From contig NZ_JNZY01000001.1 in assembly GCF_000717655.1 (NCBI RefSeq), forward strand, positions 124,001 to 188,000: a stretch of 64,000 nucleotides of DNA. The letters are read 5' to 3'. A program made the position numbers and the translations under genes. A model generated the notes under the pieces. That model was given only the letters and a program-made list of their open reading frames with translations. It made no database searches and was not told the DNA's origin. Shown here piece by piece: positions 8,194-16,802 of the stretch (positions within the stretch are counted from its first letter, which is position 1; each line of letters begins with the position of its first letter). Origin of the DNA: Streptomyces katrae. GTDB lineage: Bacteria > Actinomycetota > Actinomycetes > Streptomycetales > Streptomycetaceae.

Positions 8194-9165
8194 ATGAAGT
8201 TATCCCTCACCCAGCTGTCCGTACCGCCGACCGATGCCGAGGTGGACGCCTGGACATCGGTCCTGACCGCTGCGCACGCCGCCGACCTGCCCGGCCTGCC
8301 CGTACCGACCCGGGTGGAGATCGCGGGGCGGCTGCGCGTGGCGCCGACCACCGGCCGCTACGTGCACTTCGCGGCGGACGAAGGCGTGGCGAGCCTGCTC
8401 CTTTTCACGGACGCCGGCAATGCGCACACCGCTTCGCTGGACGTGCTGCAGGTACGTCCGGACGCGCGGCGGCGGGGGATCGGCACGGCCCTGTGGCACC
8501 GGGTCCGCGAGGAACTGCTGGCCCAGGGCCGCACCTCCGTCTCCACTTTGGCCGACCTGGGCGGGGCGGGACAGGCGTTCGCCGAGTCGCTGGGCTTCGA
8601 GAACGTGCTGCCGCTCGCCTGGTACGTGCAGGACGTGCGGGACGTGGCAACGGGGACGGCCGGCGCCGAGCACGTCCTCCCGGCGGGCTACGAGCTGCTG
8701 TGCTGGGAGGACCTGGTCCCGGAGGCGTGGGTGGCCGCGGCCGCCGTCGCCCACGGATCGATGGAGGACGCGCCGACCGGGGACATGGACGAGCAGACCC
8801 CGGCCTGGACCCCGCAGCGCCTGCACACGGTGCAGCGGCTGGTCCTGGACCGAGGCGGCCGGATGCTCATGGCCGCGGCGGTGACCCCCGCCGGCGAGGT
8901 GGCCGCGTACACCTCCCTGGTGCTCCCGGACCCGGCCGCCCCGCGCGCCCTCCAGTACGACACGGTGGTCGTCCCCGCTCACCGCGGCCGCGGCCTCGGC
9001 CGCGCGGTCAAACTCCGCATGCTGGGGGAGGCCACGGCCCGCTTCCCCGCCCTCCGTGAGATCGCCACCTCGGTGGCGGACGAGAACACCCCGATGCGCG
9101 CGGTGAACGCCGCCCTGGGCTACCGCCGCGAACGCGGGGCGGGCATCTTCCAGATCAAGCTGTAG
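8194..9165 (+). CDS. Tandem GNAT N-acetyltransferase
   Basis: A 323-residue protein with two GNAT-fold halves. The acetyl-CoA-binding signature appears twice: VRPDARRRGIGTALW in the first half and VVPAHRGRGLGRAVKLRM in the second. The tandem layout resembles mycothiol synthase (MshD), but I see nothing that proves that role, and Streptomyces encode several such paralogues. The substrate is unknown. The 3' end overlaps the convergent regulator gene by 11 bp. Confidence 0.85.
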   Translation: MKLSLTQLSVPPTDAEVDAWTSVLTAAHAADLPGLPVPTRVEIAGRLRVAPTTGRYVHFAADEGVASLLLFTDAGNAHTASLDVLQVRPDARRRGIGTALWHRVREELLAQGRTSVSTLADLGGAGQAFAESLGFENVLPLAWYVQDVRDVATGTAGAEHVLPAGYELLCWEDLVPEAWVAAAAVAHGSMEDAPTGDMDEQTPAWTPQRLHTVQRLVLDRGGRMLMAAAVTPAGEVAAYTSLVLPDPAAPRALQYDTVVVPAHRGRGLGRAVKLRMLGEATARFPALREIATSVADENTPMRAVNAALGYRRERGAGIFQIKL

Positions 9166-10078
9166 CCCCGTCCGGGGACGAAGCGGAGGACGGGGCGGGA
9201 GGGGTGGCAGTGGCTACGGGGGCGGCGGACGGAGCCGACCAGGAGGCCAGCAGCCGGAGCGCGTCCGCCGAGGGCGAGCCCGGCGGCGCGTGGAAGGTCA
9301 CCAGGAACTGCGCCGAGTCGTCCGGCAGCGCCAGCGTCTCGAAGGCCAGGTCCAGCTCACCCACCAGCGGGTGCCGCAGCCGCTTCACCCCGTGCGTCTT
9401 GTTGTCCGCCACCGTGTGCGCCGCCCACAGCCGCCGGAACTCCTCGTTCTTCACCGACAGTTCCCCGACCAGCGCGGACAGCTGCTCGTCCTCCGGGTGC
9501 TGGCCCGCGTACATGCGCAGGTTGCTCACCACCTCGCAGGCCCGGCACTCCCAGTCCACGTACAGGTCGGCCGTCGCCGGATCCAGGAACACCTGCCGTA
9601 CGAGGTTCCGCTCCTGCGGCGGCAGCGCCCCGAAGTCCCCGAAGACCGCGGCCGCCAGCCGGTTCCAGCCGATCACGTCCTGACGCCGCCCCACCAGGTA
9701 CGCCGGCACCCCCTCCATCGCGTCCAGCAGCGTCCGCAGCTCCGGGCGGACGCGCTGTGCCCGGTGCTGCTTGCCGCGGTGCCGGCGGGGCCGGGGGCTG
9801 GCCAGGTGGTTCAGGTGGGCCGTCTCCGTGCCGTCCAGGCGCAGGGCGCGGGCGATCGCGTCCAGCACCTCCGCCGACACGTTCTGCCCGTGTCCCTGCT
9901 CGAGCCGTGTGTAGTACGCCACTGACACGCCCGCCAGCTGCGCCAGTTCCTCGCGGCGCAGCCCGGGCACGCGGCGGTGGCGCCCGTAATCCGGCAGGCC
10001 CACGTCCGCGGGGCGCAGCCGTGCGCGGCGGGATCGGAGGAACTCGCCGAGCTCGGCACGCTGATCAAGCTGGTCCAT
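9155..10078 (-). CDS. XRE-family regulator with MmyB-type ligand-binding domain
   Basis: A transcription factor of 307 residues from ATG 10078. Residues ~10-75 hold an XRE helix-turn-helix (LRREELAQLAGVSVAYYTRLEQG). The remainder is the MmyB-like PAS-type domain (DVIGWNRLAAAVFGDF; LVGELDLAFETLALPDD), thought to bind small hydrophobic ligands. Regulators of this class usually sit divergent from an oxidoreductase that they repress, and here a zinc alcohol dehydrogenase is transcribed away from it. Two dyads sit in the shared 164-bp spacer. A longer in-frame extension to 10240 exists but would cover that operator region. Confidence 0.88.
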   Translation of the reverse strand: MDQLDQRAELGEFLRSRRARLRPADVGLPDYGRHRRVPGLRREELAQLAGVSVAYYTRLEQGHGQNVSAEVLDAIARALRLDGTETAHLNHLASPRPRRHRGKQHRAQRVRPELRTLLDAMEGVPAYLVGRRQDVIGWNRLAAAVFGDFGALPPQERNLVRQVFLDPATADLYVDWECRACEVVSNLRMYAGQHPEDEQLSALVGELSVKNEEFRRLWAAHTVADNKTHGVKRLRHPLVGELDLAFETLALPDDSAQFLVTFHAPPGSPSADALRLLASWSAPSAAPVATATPPAPSSASSPDGATA

Positions 10079-10124
10079 GACGTCAGTATCGCCGGGCGGC
10101 CGGCGCGCGGGGACCGTGTTCCTG

Positions 10125-10154
10125 ACCCCGCCAGGGGTAGGACCGCCAGTCCTA
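10125..10154. promoter_or_regulatory. Paired dyads between MmyB regulator and alcohol dehydrogenase genes
   Basis: Two adjoining inverted repeats share the core CCGCCAG: ACCCC-gcca-GGGGT at 10125-10138 and TAGGAC-cgcca-GTCCTA at 10138-10154. Their centres are about 15 bp apart. They sit in the divergent spacer, the natural place for the operator of the XRE/MmyB protein. The symmetry is seen; the assignment to this regulator is inferred. Confidence 0.55.
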
Positions 10155-10242
10155 GGCACGACAGGGGCGTGGCTGCCGGCGGTCCGGCGCGGAATCGTTC
10201 GCTGTACGCAGACCGTCAGCAGCGTTCGAGGAGTTTTCATCC

Positions 10243-11289
10243 ATGTCCGTCACCCAGGCCGCCGCCTACGCCGCTCCCACCGCGAAGGCCCCGCTGGAGC
10301 GCACCACCGTCCCGCGCCGCCCCGTCGGCGAGCACGACGTCCTCATCGAGATCAAGTACGCCGGCATCTGCCACTCCGACATCCACCAGGTCCGCGACGG
10401 GTGGGGCGAGGGCATCTACCCCATGGTCCCGGGCCACGAGATCGCCGGTGTCGTCGCCGAAGTCGGCCGGGGCGTCACGAAGTTCGCGGTCGGCGACCAC
10501 GTCGGCGTCGGCTGCTTCGTCGACTCCTGCCGCGAGTGCGAGTACTGCCTGCGCGGGCAGGAGCAGTACTGCGTGCAGGGCATGACCGGCACGTACAACG
10601 CCCGTGACAGGAAGGGCGACCCGACGTACGGCGGCTACTCCACGCACGTCGTCGTCGACGAGAACTACACCGTCCGCATCCCCGACGGCCTCGCCCTCGA
10701 CATCGCCGCCCCGCTGCTGTGCGCCGGGATCACCCTCTACTCGCCGCTCAAGCACTGGCAGGCGGGCCCGGGCAAGAAGGTCGCGATCGTCGGTCTCGGC
10801 GGCCTCGGCCACATGGGCGTGAAGATCGCGGCCGCGCTCGGCGCGGAGGTCACCGTCCTCTCCCAGTCCCTGCGCAAGCAGGAGGACGGCCTGCGGCTCG
10901 GCGCCTCGCACTACTACGCGACGAGCGACGAGACCACCTTCGAGAAGCTGGCCGGCAGCTTCGACCTGGTCATCTCGACGGTCTCGGCCCCGCTCGGCCT
11001 CGAGGCGTACCTCGACCTGCTGAAGGTCGACGGCGCGCTGGTTAACGTCGGCGCCCCGGAGGAGCCGGTCGAGCTGAACCTGTTCTCCGTCATCACCGGC
11101 CGCAAGACCCTGGCCGGCTCGATGATCGGCGGCATCGCCGAGACCCAGGAAATGCTGGACTTCTGCGCCGAGCACGGCCTGGGCTCGGAGATCGAACTGA
11201 TCCGCGCCGAGCAGATCAACGAGGCCTACGAGCGCGTCCTGTCCAGCGACGTCCGCTACCGCTTCGTCATCGACGCCTCGACGATCTGA
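10243..11289 (+). CDS. Zinc-dependent NAD(P) alcohol dehydrogenase
   Basis: Medium-chain dehydrogenase of 348 residues, close to the AdhA/YahK/cinnamyl-alcohol dehydrogenase group. Catalytic zinc ligands are Cys43, His65-Glu66 and a Cys near residue 163. The structural zinc is held by Cys96, Cys99, Cys102 and Cys110. The nucleotide-binding loop is GLGGLGHMG. It probably interconverts aldehydes and alcohols; the true substrate is not readable. ATG 10243 is preceded by a purine-rich GAGGAG. It is expected to be controlled by the divergent MmyB-type regulator. Confidence 0.92.
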   Translation: MSVTQAAAYAAPTAKAPLERTTVPRRPVGEHDVLIEIKYAGICHSDIHQVRDGWGEGIYPMVPGHEIAGVVAEVGRGVTKFAVGDHVGVGCFVDSCRECEYCLRGQEQYCVQGMTGTYNARDRKGDPTYGGYSTHVVVDENYTVRIPDGLALDIAAPLLCAGITLYSPLKHWQAGPGKKVAIVGLGGLGHMGVKIAAALGAEVTVLSQSLRKQEDGLRLGASHYYATSDETTFEKLAGSFDLVISTVSAPLGLEAYLDLLKVDGALVNVGAPEEPVELNLFSVITGRKTLAGSMIGGIAETQEMLDFCAEHGLGSEIELIRAEQINEAYERVLSSDVRYRFVIDASTI

Positions 11290-11299
11290 CCGGCGGGCG

Positions 11300-11571
11300 C
11301 TACAGGGCGTCGAAGGGCGGAATGATCCGGACCACGACGATCAGCCGGGCGCGGGGTGCGGCGAGGAAGTAGAACCAGCCGTCAGCCGCGCCCATCCGCC
11401 GCAGGCCACCAGGCCTGGGTCCGTTGCCCAGCTCGCCGATGTCGACTCCCATGGCCGCCAAATCGACGAGTGCCCCATGAGGCGCTCGACCTCGGCCACG
11501 ACATGGGAGGGAATTCCGCCCGCGACGTGTGCGTGATCGGGGTCGTACTCCCAGCGCCAGTCGGCACTCAC
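11300..11571 (-). pseudogene. Frameshifted small RelE/ParE-like protein, partner of DUF6247 gene
   Basis: Begins with GTG at 11571, overlapping the upstream stop codon by four bases (GTGA), and reads MSADWRWEYDPDHAHVAGG...VAEVERLMG. It then runs out of frame near the G-tract at 11473-11476 (minus-strand GGGG). From there the adjacent frame continues convincingly as ALVDLAAMGVDIGELG...WFYFLAAPRARLIVVV and stops at 11300. One extra G in the tract restores a single frame of about 90 residues. The charged N-terminus and beta-rich C-terminus look like RelE/ParE-type toxins, but this is only a resemblance. It is either a true frameshift or a base-calling error in a homopolymer. Confidence 0.6.
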
Positions 11572-11921
11572 TGCTCGTCGGCGGCGAGTGCCGCGTGGGC
11601 GGTGTCGAGGATCCGGCCGATTTCGGCGGCAGCCCGCCGGGCCTCGGTGGCGCTTCCCGTGGCTGCGGTGTCCTCCCAGTGCCGCAGTTCCTCGGCGAGC
11701 CGTGGCTGGCGCTGGATGTGTACGTATGCCGTCCACTGAGCGACGAAACGCCTGAGGGGGGCCAGGTCGGAGCCCTGGCGGGACTGGTCCGCCGCCTCGT
11801 CCGGCTCCCGGGTGAACGCGGGCAGCGCGGCTGGGGCGATCTGCGCGACGGCCTGGCGCAGGGCGGTCACCGTCGACGGCGGCTGCGGAATGAGCGGCCG
11901 CCCGGCAGCGGACGTGGTCAT
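11568..11921 (-). CDS. DUF6247 family protein
   Basis: A 117-residue helical protein (PSTVTALRQAVAQIAPAALPAF...) matching the actinomycete DUF6247 family as I recognise it. I chose ATG 11921, which has GGGAGC at good spacing; ATG 11933 is possible. Its stop overlaps the start of the frameshifted partner by four bases, so the two are translationally coupled. The layout of small helical protein followed by a coupled RelE-like protein suggests a toxin-antitoxin-like module, with this as the antitoxin. That function is inferred, not established. Confidence 0.65.
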   Translation of the reverse strand: MTTSAAGRPLIPQPPSTVTALRQAVAQIAPAALPAFTREPDEAADQSRQGSDLAPLRRFVAQWTAYVHIQRQPRLAEELRHWEDTAATGSATEARRAAAEIGRILDTAHAALAADEQ

Positions 11922-12029
11922 GGATGCTCCCATGGGCGAGATTCCGGGCCCCGGAGTCAGCCTACAGAGCTGAACTCCGGCGCCGCCGCCCGAAAGGGTG
12001 AGGGCCGCGCCGGAGGGCCGCCCGGAGTG

Positions 12030-12695
12030 TCAGCCGTTGGCCTTGGCCACGCCGATCGGGCAGCTGACGCCCGTGCCGCCTATGCCGCAGTAGCCGTCCG
12101 GGTTCTTGTCCAGGTACTGCTGGTGGTACGGCTCTGCCGGCCAGAAGGGGCGGGTCGTGGCCGGGAGGACCGCCGTGGTGATCTCGCCGTAGCCCGAGGA
12201 CGTCAGGACCTGCTGGTACGCGGCGCGGGAGGCCTCGGCCTCGGCCTGCTGGGCCTCGGAGTGGGTGTAGACCGCCGAGCGGTACTGGGTTCCGACGTCG
12301 TTGCCCTGGCGGAAGCCCTGGGTGGGGTCGTGCGACTCCCAGAACAGCTTCAGGAGGGTGGCGTACGAGACCTGCGCCGGGTCGAAGACCACCCGCACGA
12401 CCTCGGTGTGGCCGGTCTGCCCCGAGCACACCTCGTCGTACGTCGGGTTCTCGGTGAAGCCGCCCTGGTAGCCGGCCAGCGTGGTCCACACCCCCGGGGT
12501 CTGCCAGAACTTGCGCTCCGCGCCCCAGAAGCAGCCCAGGCCGAAGTCGGCCGTCTCGAGCCCGTCCGGATAGGGCCCCGCGAGCGGGTTGCCGAGGACC
12601 GTGTGCCGGTCCGGGAGCTGGAACTGGGGGGTCGCGCGGCCCTGGAGGGCCTCCTCGCGGGTGGGGAGCTCGGGCGTGCGGCGGTACGAGAACAT
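12030..12695 (-). CDS. msrA: Peptide-methionine (S)-S-oxide reductase
   Basis: Repairs methionine-S-sulfoxide in proteins and free methionine in the cytosol. The catalytic motif GCFWG has nucleophile Cys55, followed by family-typical GYQGG and THSEAQ. Recycling cysteines are likely those in [14 protein letters not shown] near the C-terminus. At 221 residues it matches the MsrA length of high-GC Gram-positives. The start is ATG 12695 behind AGGAGG. It is monocistronic, and no msrB is nearby. Confidence 0.96.
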   Translation of the reverse strand: MFSYRRTPELPTREEALQGRATPQFQLPDRHTVLGNPLAGPYPDGLETADFGLGCFWGAERKFWQTPGVWTTLAGYQGGFTENPTYDEVCSGQTGHTEVVRVVFDPAQVSYATLLKLFWESHDPTQGFRQGNDVGTQYRSAVYTHSEAQQAEAEASRAAYQQVLTSSGYGEITTAVLPATTRPFWPAEPYHQQYLDKNPDGYCGIGGTGVSCPIGVAKANG

Positions 12696-12728
12696 GATTC
12701 CCTCCTAGTGGTACCCCCTTAACGGGCA

Positions 12729-12760
12729 GGGGCGGGCCGGGATTCCCCCCGGACCGCCCC
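12729..12760 (-). terminator. Hairpin downstream of the membrane-anchored hypothetical gene
   Basis: GGGGCGG-g-CCGG pairs with CCGG-a-CCGCCCC across an 8-base loop, interrupted by one mismatch. It lies about 90 bp beyond the stop of the minus-strand gene ending at 12854, which fits a terminator. It also lies in front of msrA. Confidence 0.5.
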
Positions 12761-12853
12761 CGGCCGCCGCGTAAGACTTCCGTCATGTCCCCGTGCCGCT
12801 ACTGCGTCACCGATCGGCGCACGCAGAAGTCCCTCGCAGCGACCGCAGGCGCC

Positions 12854-13960
12854 TCAGTGCGGCAGCGTCGCCGGGGAGCCGCCGTTCGCCTCGTAGCCCG
12901 CCACCGCCAGGGCGCGGTACACCGCGTACTGCGCCGCAGGGTCCGGGGAGGCCGACCACGGCAGGGCGCCCACGTAGCCGTCGATGTGGCGGACCTGCTC
13001 CATCGCCTCCGCCCAGCGCTCCATCGGCACCAGGAACGACAGCAGCATGTGCCGGACGTGCGCCAGCATCGGGTCGTCCTGGCGTGCGGTGTGCACCGCG
13101 TACAGCGCGCCCTCCACCGCCCGGGTCACGACCGCGCCCTGCCAGAAGTTTGTCAGGACGACCTCCGGGACGTGCTCGTACACCGCGAACAGCGGCAGCG
13201 CCGCCAGCAGCGAGCCCTGCGGGGCACGGGCCGCCGCCGCGTGCGCGAAGGCGTCCGCCTGCTCGCGCGAGCCGTGCCACTTCTCGCACCAGTAGTGCAG
13301 GGCCGCCAGGTGCGCGCCCATGTGCGCCGGCGCGAGGTCGATGACCTTGGCCCAGAGGGCGTCGAACTCCGCCTCCGAGTAGCCGAGCGCCCGCGCGACG
13401 GCCAGCTCCGTGATGTACGGGACGGGGTCGCCCGGGGCCAGCAGCGCCGCCTTGCGGCACGCCTCCCGGGCCTCCTCCAGGATGATCCGGTGGTCGGTGG
13501 AGCCCACGCCGCCCGAGTGCCGCCACGCCTGCTGCACCAGCAGCTCCGCGTGCACCTGTGCGCCGCCCGCGTCCTTCTCCGCCTCCAGCCGCCAGGCCTT
13601 CAGCCACTGCGCGCCCACGCCGGGCCGCTCCACCAGCTCCAGCGCCGCGGCGCCACCGAAGGCCTGGACCCGCTGCCAGCGCAGCTCGCCCTCCTTCGGG
13701 GTTCCGGCCAGCAGCTGGGACGCCGCCTGCCAGCGGCCGCTGCGCTGCACCGCTTCGAGGGCGTCCATCAGGTCCTCGTCGGGGCCGGGGACGCGGATGT
13801 CCAGGTGCTCCTGGCGGGCGAAACCGTAGTTCTCGGGGTCGGCCGCGTCAGGGCTGCCCGGCGCGACCAGGCGTACGCCGCCGCCCCGCCGGCGCCGTAT
13901 GTACGGGCTGAAGGCGGCCACGAGCAGGCCGAGCGCGATCAGGAACCACAGAATCTCCAT
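12854..13960 (-). CDS. Membrane-anchored helical-repeat hypothetical protein
   Basis: Starts at ATG 13960 with one transmembrane segment (MEILWFLIALGLLVAAF) and the basic stop-transfer RRRR. About 350 mostly helical cytoplasmic residues follow, rich in Ala, Trp and Glu, in TPR-like repeat patterns (for example WQAASQLLAG, HMGAHLAALHYW). It has 368 residues. I recognise no named family and assign no function. A longer open frame reaches 14026 but adds an unlikely Gly-rich leader. It is divergent from metB, with 83 bp between the starts. Confidence 0.75.
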   Translation of the reverse strand: MEILWFLIALGLLVAAFSPYIRRRRGGGVRLVAPGSPDAADPENYGFARQEHLDIRVPGPDEDLMDALEAVQRSGRWQAASQLLAGTPKEGELRWQRVQAFGGAAALELVERPGVGAQWLKAWRLEAEKDAGGAQVHAELLVQQAWRHSGGVGSTDHRIILEEAREACRKAALLAPGDPVPYITELAVARALGYSEAEFDALWAKVIDLAPAHMGAHLAALHYWCEKWHGSREQADAFAHAAAARAPQGSLLAALPLFAVYEHVPEVVLTNFWQGAVVTRAVEGALYAVHTARQDDPMLAHVRHMLLSFLVPMERWAEAMEQVRHIDGYVGALPWSASPDPAAQYAVYRALAVAGYEANGGSPATLPH

Positions 13961-14043
13961 GCCCCCAAGCGAACCAGACCCACCCGCGCATAGGCCAATG
14001 CCCCCACCCGCCGTCCGGCCGGACACCCCATAAGCTCTGCTTC

Positions 14044-15201
14044 ATGAGCGACGACAGCCACGAGCACCAGAGCTTCGAGACCCGCGCGATCCACGCGGGC
14101 AACACGGCGGACCCGCTGACCGGCGCGGTCGTGCCCCCGATCTACCAGGTGTCCACGTACAAGCAGGACGGCGTCGGCGGACTGCGCGGCGGCTACGAGT
14201 ACAGCCGCAGCGCGAACCCGACCCGGACCGCGCTCGAGGAGAACCTCGCGGCGCTGGAGGGCGGCCGGCGCGGCCTCGCCTTCGCGTCCGGGCTCGCCGC
14301 CGAGGACTGCCTGCTGCGTACGCTGCTCTCCCCGGGCGACCACGTGGTCATCCCGAACGACGCGTACGGCGGCACCTTCCGCCTCTTCGCGAAGGTCGTC
14401 TCCCGCTGGGGCGTGGAGTGGTCGGTGGCCGACACCTCCGACGCGGCGTCCGTACGGGCCGCCCTGACGCCGAAGACGAAGGTCATCTGGGTAGAGACCC
14501 CCTCCAACCCGCTGCTCGGCATCACCGACATCGCGGTCGTCGCCGACATCGCGCGGTCGGCCGGCGCCAAGCTGGTCGTGGACAACACCTTCGCCTCGCC
14601 CTACCTCCAGCAGCCCCTCGCGCTCGGCGCGGACGTGGTCGTGCACTCGCTGACCAAGTACATGGGCGGCCACTCCGACGTGGTCGGGGGCGCGCTGGTC
14701 ACCGCCGACGCGGCGCTCGGCGAGGAACTGGCCTACCACCAGAACGCGATGGGCGCCGTGGCCGGCCCCTTCGACTCCTGGATCGTGCTGCGCGGCATCA
14801 AGACGCTGGCCGTCCGCATGGACCGGCACGCGGAGAACGCGGCGAAGATCGCCGAGATGCTGACCCGCCACCCCAAGGTGCACAAGGTCCTCTACCCGGG
14901 CCTGGCCGAGCACCCGGGCCACGAGATCGCCGCCAAGCAGATGCGCAACTTCGGCGGCATGATCTCCTTCTGCGTCGTCGGCGGGGAGCAGGCGGCGGTC
15001 GACCTCTGCGCCCGCACCAAGATCTTCACCCTGGCCGAGTCCCTCGGCGGCGTCGAGTCCCTCATCGAGCACCCGGGCCGCATGACCCACGCCTCGGTGG
15101 CCGGCTCGGCCCTGGAGGTCCCGGCGGACCTGGTCCGCGTCTCCGTCGGCATCGAGAACGCCGACGACCTGCTGGCGGACCTGACCCAGGCCATCGGCTG
15201 A
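14044..15201 (+). CDS. metB: Cystathionine gamma-synthase
   Basis: PLP-dependent enzyme of the Cys/Met metabolism family, joining an activated homoserine with cysteine to give cystathionine for methionine synthesis. The PLP lysine is Lys205 in HSLTKYMGGHSDVVGG. The N-terminal TRAIHAGN, SRSANPTR and the C-terminal SLGGVESLIEHP are all present. It has 385 residues. Sequence alone does not cleanly separate gamma-synthase from gamma-lyase, but the standard Streptomyces annotation for this gene is metB. Confidence 0.9.
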   Translation: MSDDSHEHQSFETRAIHAGNTADPLTGAVVPPIYQVSTYKQDGVGGLRGGYEYSRSANPTRTALEENLAALEGGRRGLAFASGLAAEDCLLRTLLSPGDHVVIPNDAYGGTFRLFAKVVSRWGVEWSVADTSDAASVRAALTPKTKVIWVETPSNPLLGITDIAVVADIARSAGAKLVVDNTFASPYLQQPLALGADVVVHSLTKYMGGHSDVVGGALVTADAALGEELAYHQNAMGAVAGPFDSWIVLRGIKTLAVRMDRHAENAAKIAEMLTRHPKVHKVLYPGLAEHPGHEIAAKQMRNFGGMISFCVVGGEQAAVDLCARTKIFTLAESLGGVESLIEHPGRMTHASVAGSALEVPADLVRVSVGIENADDLLADLTQAIG

Positions 15202-15243
15202 GCATCCCGTACGGCTCTTACGGCAACAACCGCCGAGCGGTGG

Positions 15244-15495
15244 TCACCAGCCCTCCAGGGGCGGGGAGACACCGCTCGGCGGGATCTCCCACGGCCGGGC
15301 CAGCGAGGCCCACACCGCGAAGGCCACCGCCGCCGCGAACAGCAGGGCCCACCCGGCCCGGCGCAGGGCCCGGCGGCGGCGCAGCAGCCGGTCCCCGCGG
15401 GCCGCGGCACTGGCCGCCAGCCCGGCCGGGACCACCGGGTGGGGGCCCTCCAGCAGCCGCCTGACCTGGTCCTCCTTGCGGTCGGGGACGCTCAT
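15244..15495 (-). CDS. Small single-pass membrane protein coupled to a sigma-like gene
   Basis: An 83-residue protein from ATG 15495, which overlaps the stop of the upstream sigma-like gene (ATGA). It has a charged cytoplasmic N-terminus (MSVPDRKEDQVRRLLE), an RRRRALRR cluster and one transmembrane segment (ALLFAAAVAFAVWAS), with a short outside tail. The coupling suggests it may act as a minimal anti-sigma-like membrane tether, but no zinc-binding anti-sigma motif is visible, so that remains inference. Confidence 0.65.
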   Translation of the reverse strand: MSVPDRKEDQVRRLLEGPHPVVPAGLAASAAARGDRLLRRRRALRRAGWALLFAAAVAFAVWASLARPWEIPPSGVSPPLEGW

Positions 15496-15929
15496 GCGGC
15501 CTCCCGCGAGCGCATCGCGGCCACGGCCCGGTTGCACAGCACCCGCACCCGCTCGACCGGCATCCCCAGCTGCGCGGCGGTGACCTCCTCCGCAACGCCC
15601 TCGTACACGCGCAGCACCAGCACGAGCCGTTCCAGCGGGCCGAGCCGCGCGAGCAGCCCCCGGCCGCCGTGGTGGCGCCAGCCGGTGCGGGCGAACGCGT
15701 CGCACAGCTCCCGGCGGGTGTGGTCGTACGGGTCGTCGCCGCGCACCCGGCGCCAGTTCGCGTACGTACGGGCCAGCGCGTCCGCGAGCAGCCGGCGGGC
15801 GGCGGCGGGCCCGGTCTCCGGCTCGGCCGTCAGCAGGACGGCGACATGCAGGAGCCGCCCCGCCGCACCCGCGACGAAGGCTTCGAACTCCGCGTAGGCG
15901 CCCGGCAGGTGGTCGTCCACAGGCCACAT
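15492..15929 (-). CDS. Degenerate SigE-type ECF sigma-factor-like protein
   Basis: A 145-residue protein whose N-terminal half follows the sigma region 2 pattern of Streptomyces SigE-family ECF factors (FEAFVAGAAGRLLHVAVLLTAEPETG...ALARTYANWRRV). Its C-terminal half looks like region 4 (GPLERLVLVLRVYEGVAEEVTAAQLGMPVERVRVLCNRAVAAMR). It is shorter than normal ECF factors (about 165-190), and the usual SWWRR DNA-contact segment is weak. It may be a diverged sigma factor or a sigma-like regulator. It is coupled to a small membrane protein downstream. Confidence 0.6.
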   Translation of the reverse strand: MWPVDDHLPGAYAEFEAFVAGAAGRLLHVAVLLTAEPETGPAAARRLLADALARTYANWRRVRGDDPYDHTRRELCDAFARTGWRHHGGRGLLARLGPLERLVLVLRVYEGVAEEVTAAQLGMPVERVRVLCNRAVAAMRSREAA

Positions 15930-15989
15930 AGTGCGGGCAGCGGGACCGCCCCGGTCAAGGGGTCGGACGGCCCCGGCTCACGTCCGCGC

Positions 15990-16511
15990 TCAGGAAGCGG
16001 GGCCCGCCTCCGAGACGGCGCCCATCAGCTCCGACAGCGAGCCGTTGAAACGGGTCAGCAGGACGGTGAACGACTCGCGCTCGTCCTCGCTCCAGTCCTC
16101 GGTCACCCGGGCCATCAGCTCGCGCCGCGAGGAGCGGACCTCCTCGAGCCGGGCGAGGCCGCGAGGGGAGAGCGCGAGGACCACGGCGCGCCCGTCCTCC
16201 GGGTGCGAGGTGCGCTTGACCAGACCGCTGTCGACGAGCGGCGCGACCTGGCGGGTCACCGTGGAGGAGTCGATGCCCATGCCGCCGGCGAGCGCCTTGA
16301 CGCCCATCGGGCCTTCCAGGTCGAGCCGGTTCAGCAGCAGGTACGCGGCGCGGTCCATCGAGTTGCGGGCCTGGCCGACCCCGCCCAGGCGGGTCTGCTC
16401 GGCGCGGCGGGCGAAGACGGCCACCTGGTGCTGGAGCGCGTCGAGGAGACCGGCTTCGGCGGACGCCTCGGCCGCCGTGGGCAGGTCGGAATTGGCCGGG
16501 GTGGAAGGCAT
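15990..16511 (-). CDS. MarR-family transcriptional regulator
   Basis: A 173-residue winged-helix regulator. The recognition region IDSSTVTRQVAPLVDSGLVKR and wing HPEDGRAVVLALSPRG are typical of MarR proteins. Its ligand and targets are unknown. Its own upstream region carries a perfect 12-bp palindrome at 16585-16596, compatible with self-regulation. It is divergent from ilvA across a 291-bp spacer. Confidence 0.88.
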   Translation of the reverse strand: MPSTPANSDLPTAAEASAEAGLLDALQHQVAVFARRAEQTRLGGVGQARNSMDRAAYLLLNRLDLEGPMGVKALAGGMGIDSSTVTRQVAPLVDSGLVKRTSHPEDGRAVVLALSPRGLARLEEVRSSRRELMARVTEDWSEDERESFTVLLTRFNGSLSELMGAVSEAGPAS

Positions 16512-16584
16512 GGCCGTGAGCTCTCTTCACGTGGGGCCGACAAGGATGGGGGACAGAGTACGCGGCCGTGGGGCGGCTCGTACG

Positions 16585-16596
16585 TCTCGTACGAGA
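16585..16596. promoter_or_regulatory. Candidate MarR operator
   Basis: TCTCGTACGAGA is a perfect 12-bp palindrome about 75 bp upstream of the MarR gene, with further CGTACG/GTACG half-like copies on both sides (16577-16603). Assignment to the adjacent MarR protein is inferred. The rest of the spacer (about 16680-16770) is a very G/C-rich run of GGCCGGGCGG-type repeats with no recognised function. Confidence 0.45.
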
Positions 16597-16802
16597 ACTG
16601 GTACGGGCGGCGGGGACCAAGGCCCCGAGGTCGTCCCGGATGGCCGGATTTCGCCCCCTGTGGGCTTTCCCTGCCGGGCCGTTGGCGGGCTGCCGGCCGG
16701 GCGGCCGGGCGGTGGGCGGGGCCGTCGGGCGGGTTGCCGGGCGGCCGTCGGCCGGGCTGCCGGCCGGCCGCCGTGATCCGCGCGGGCTGCGAGACTGGCG
16801 GC

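Noticed and set aside
12785..13993. 402-codon plus-strand frame opposite the membrane-anchored hypothetical
   Set aside because: Arg/His/Val-rich product with no motif; the minus-strand frame has a transmembrane start and codon bias.
16680..16780. GGCCGGGCGG-rich tract as G-quadruplex or riboswitch
   Set aside because: It is irregular, with G-runs mostly of two or three mixed with C; indistinguishable from background composition.
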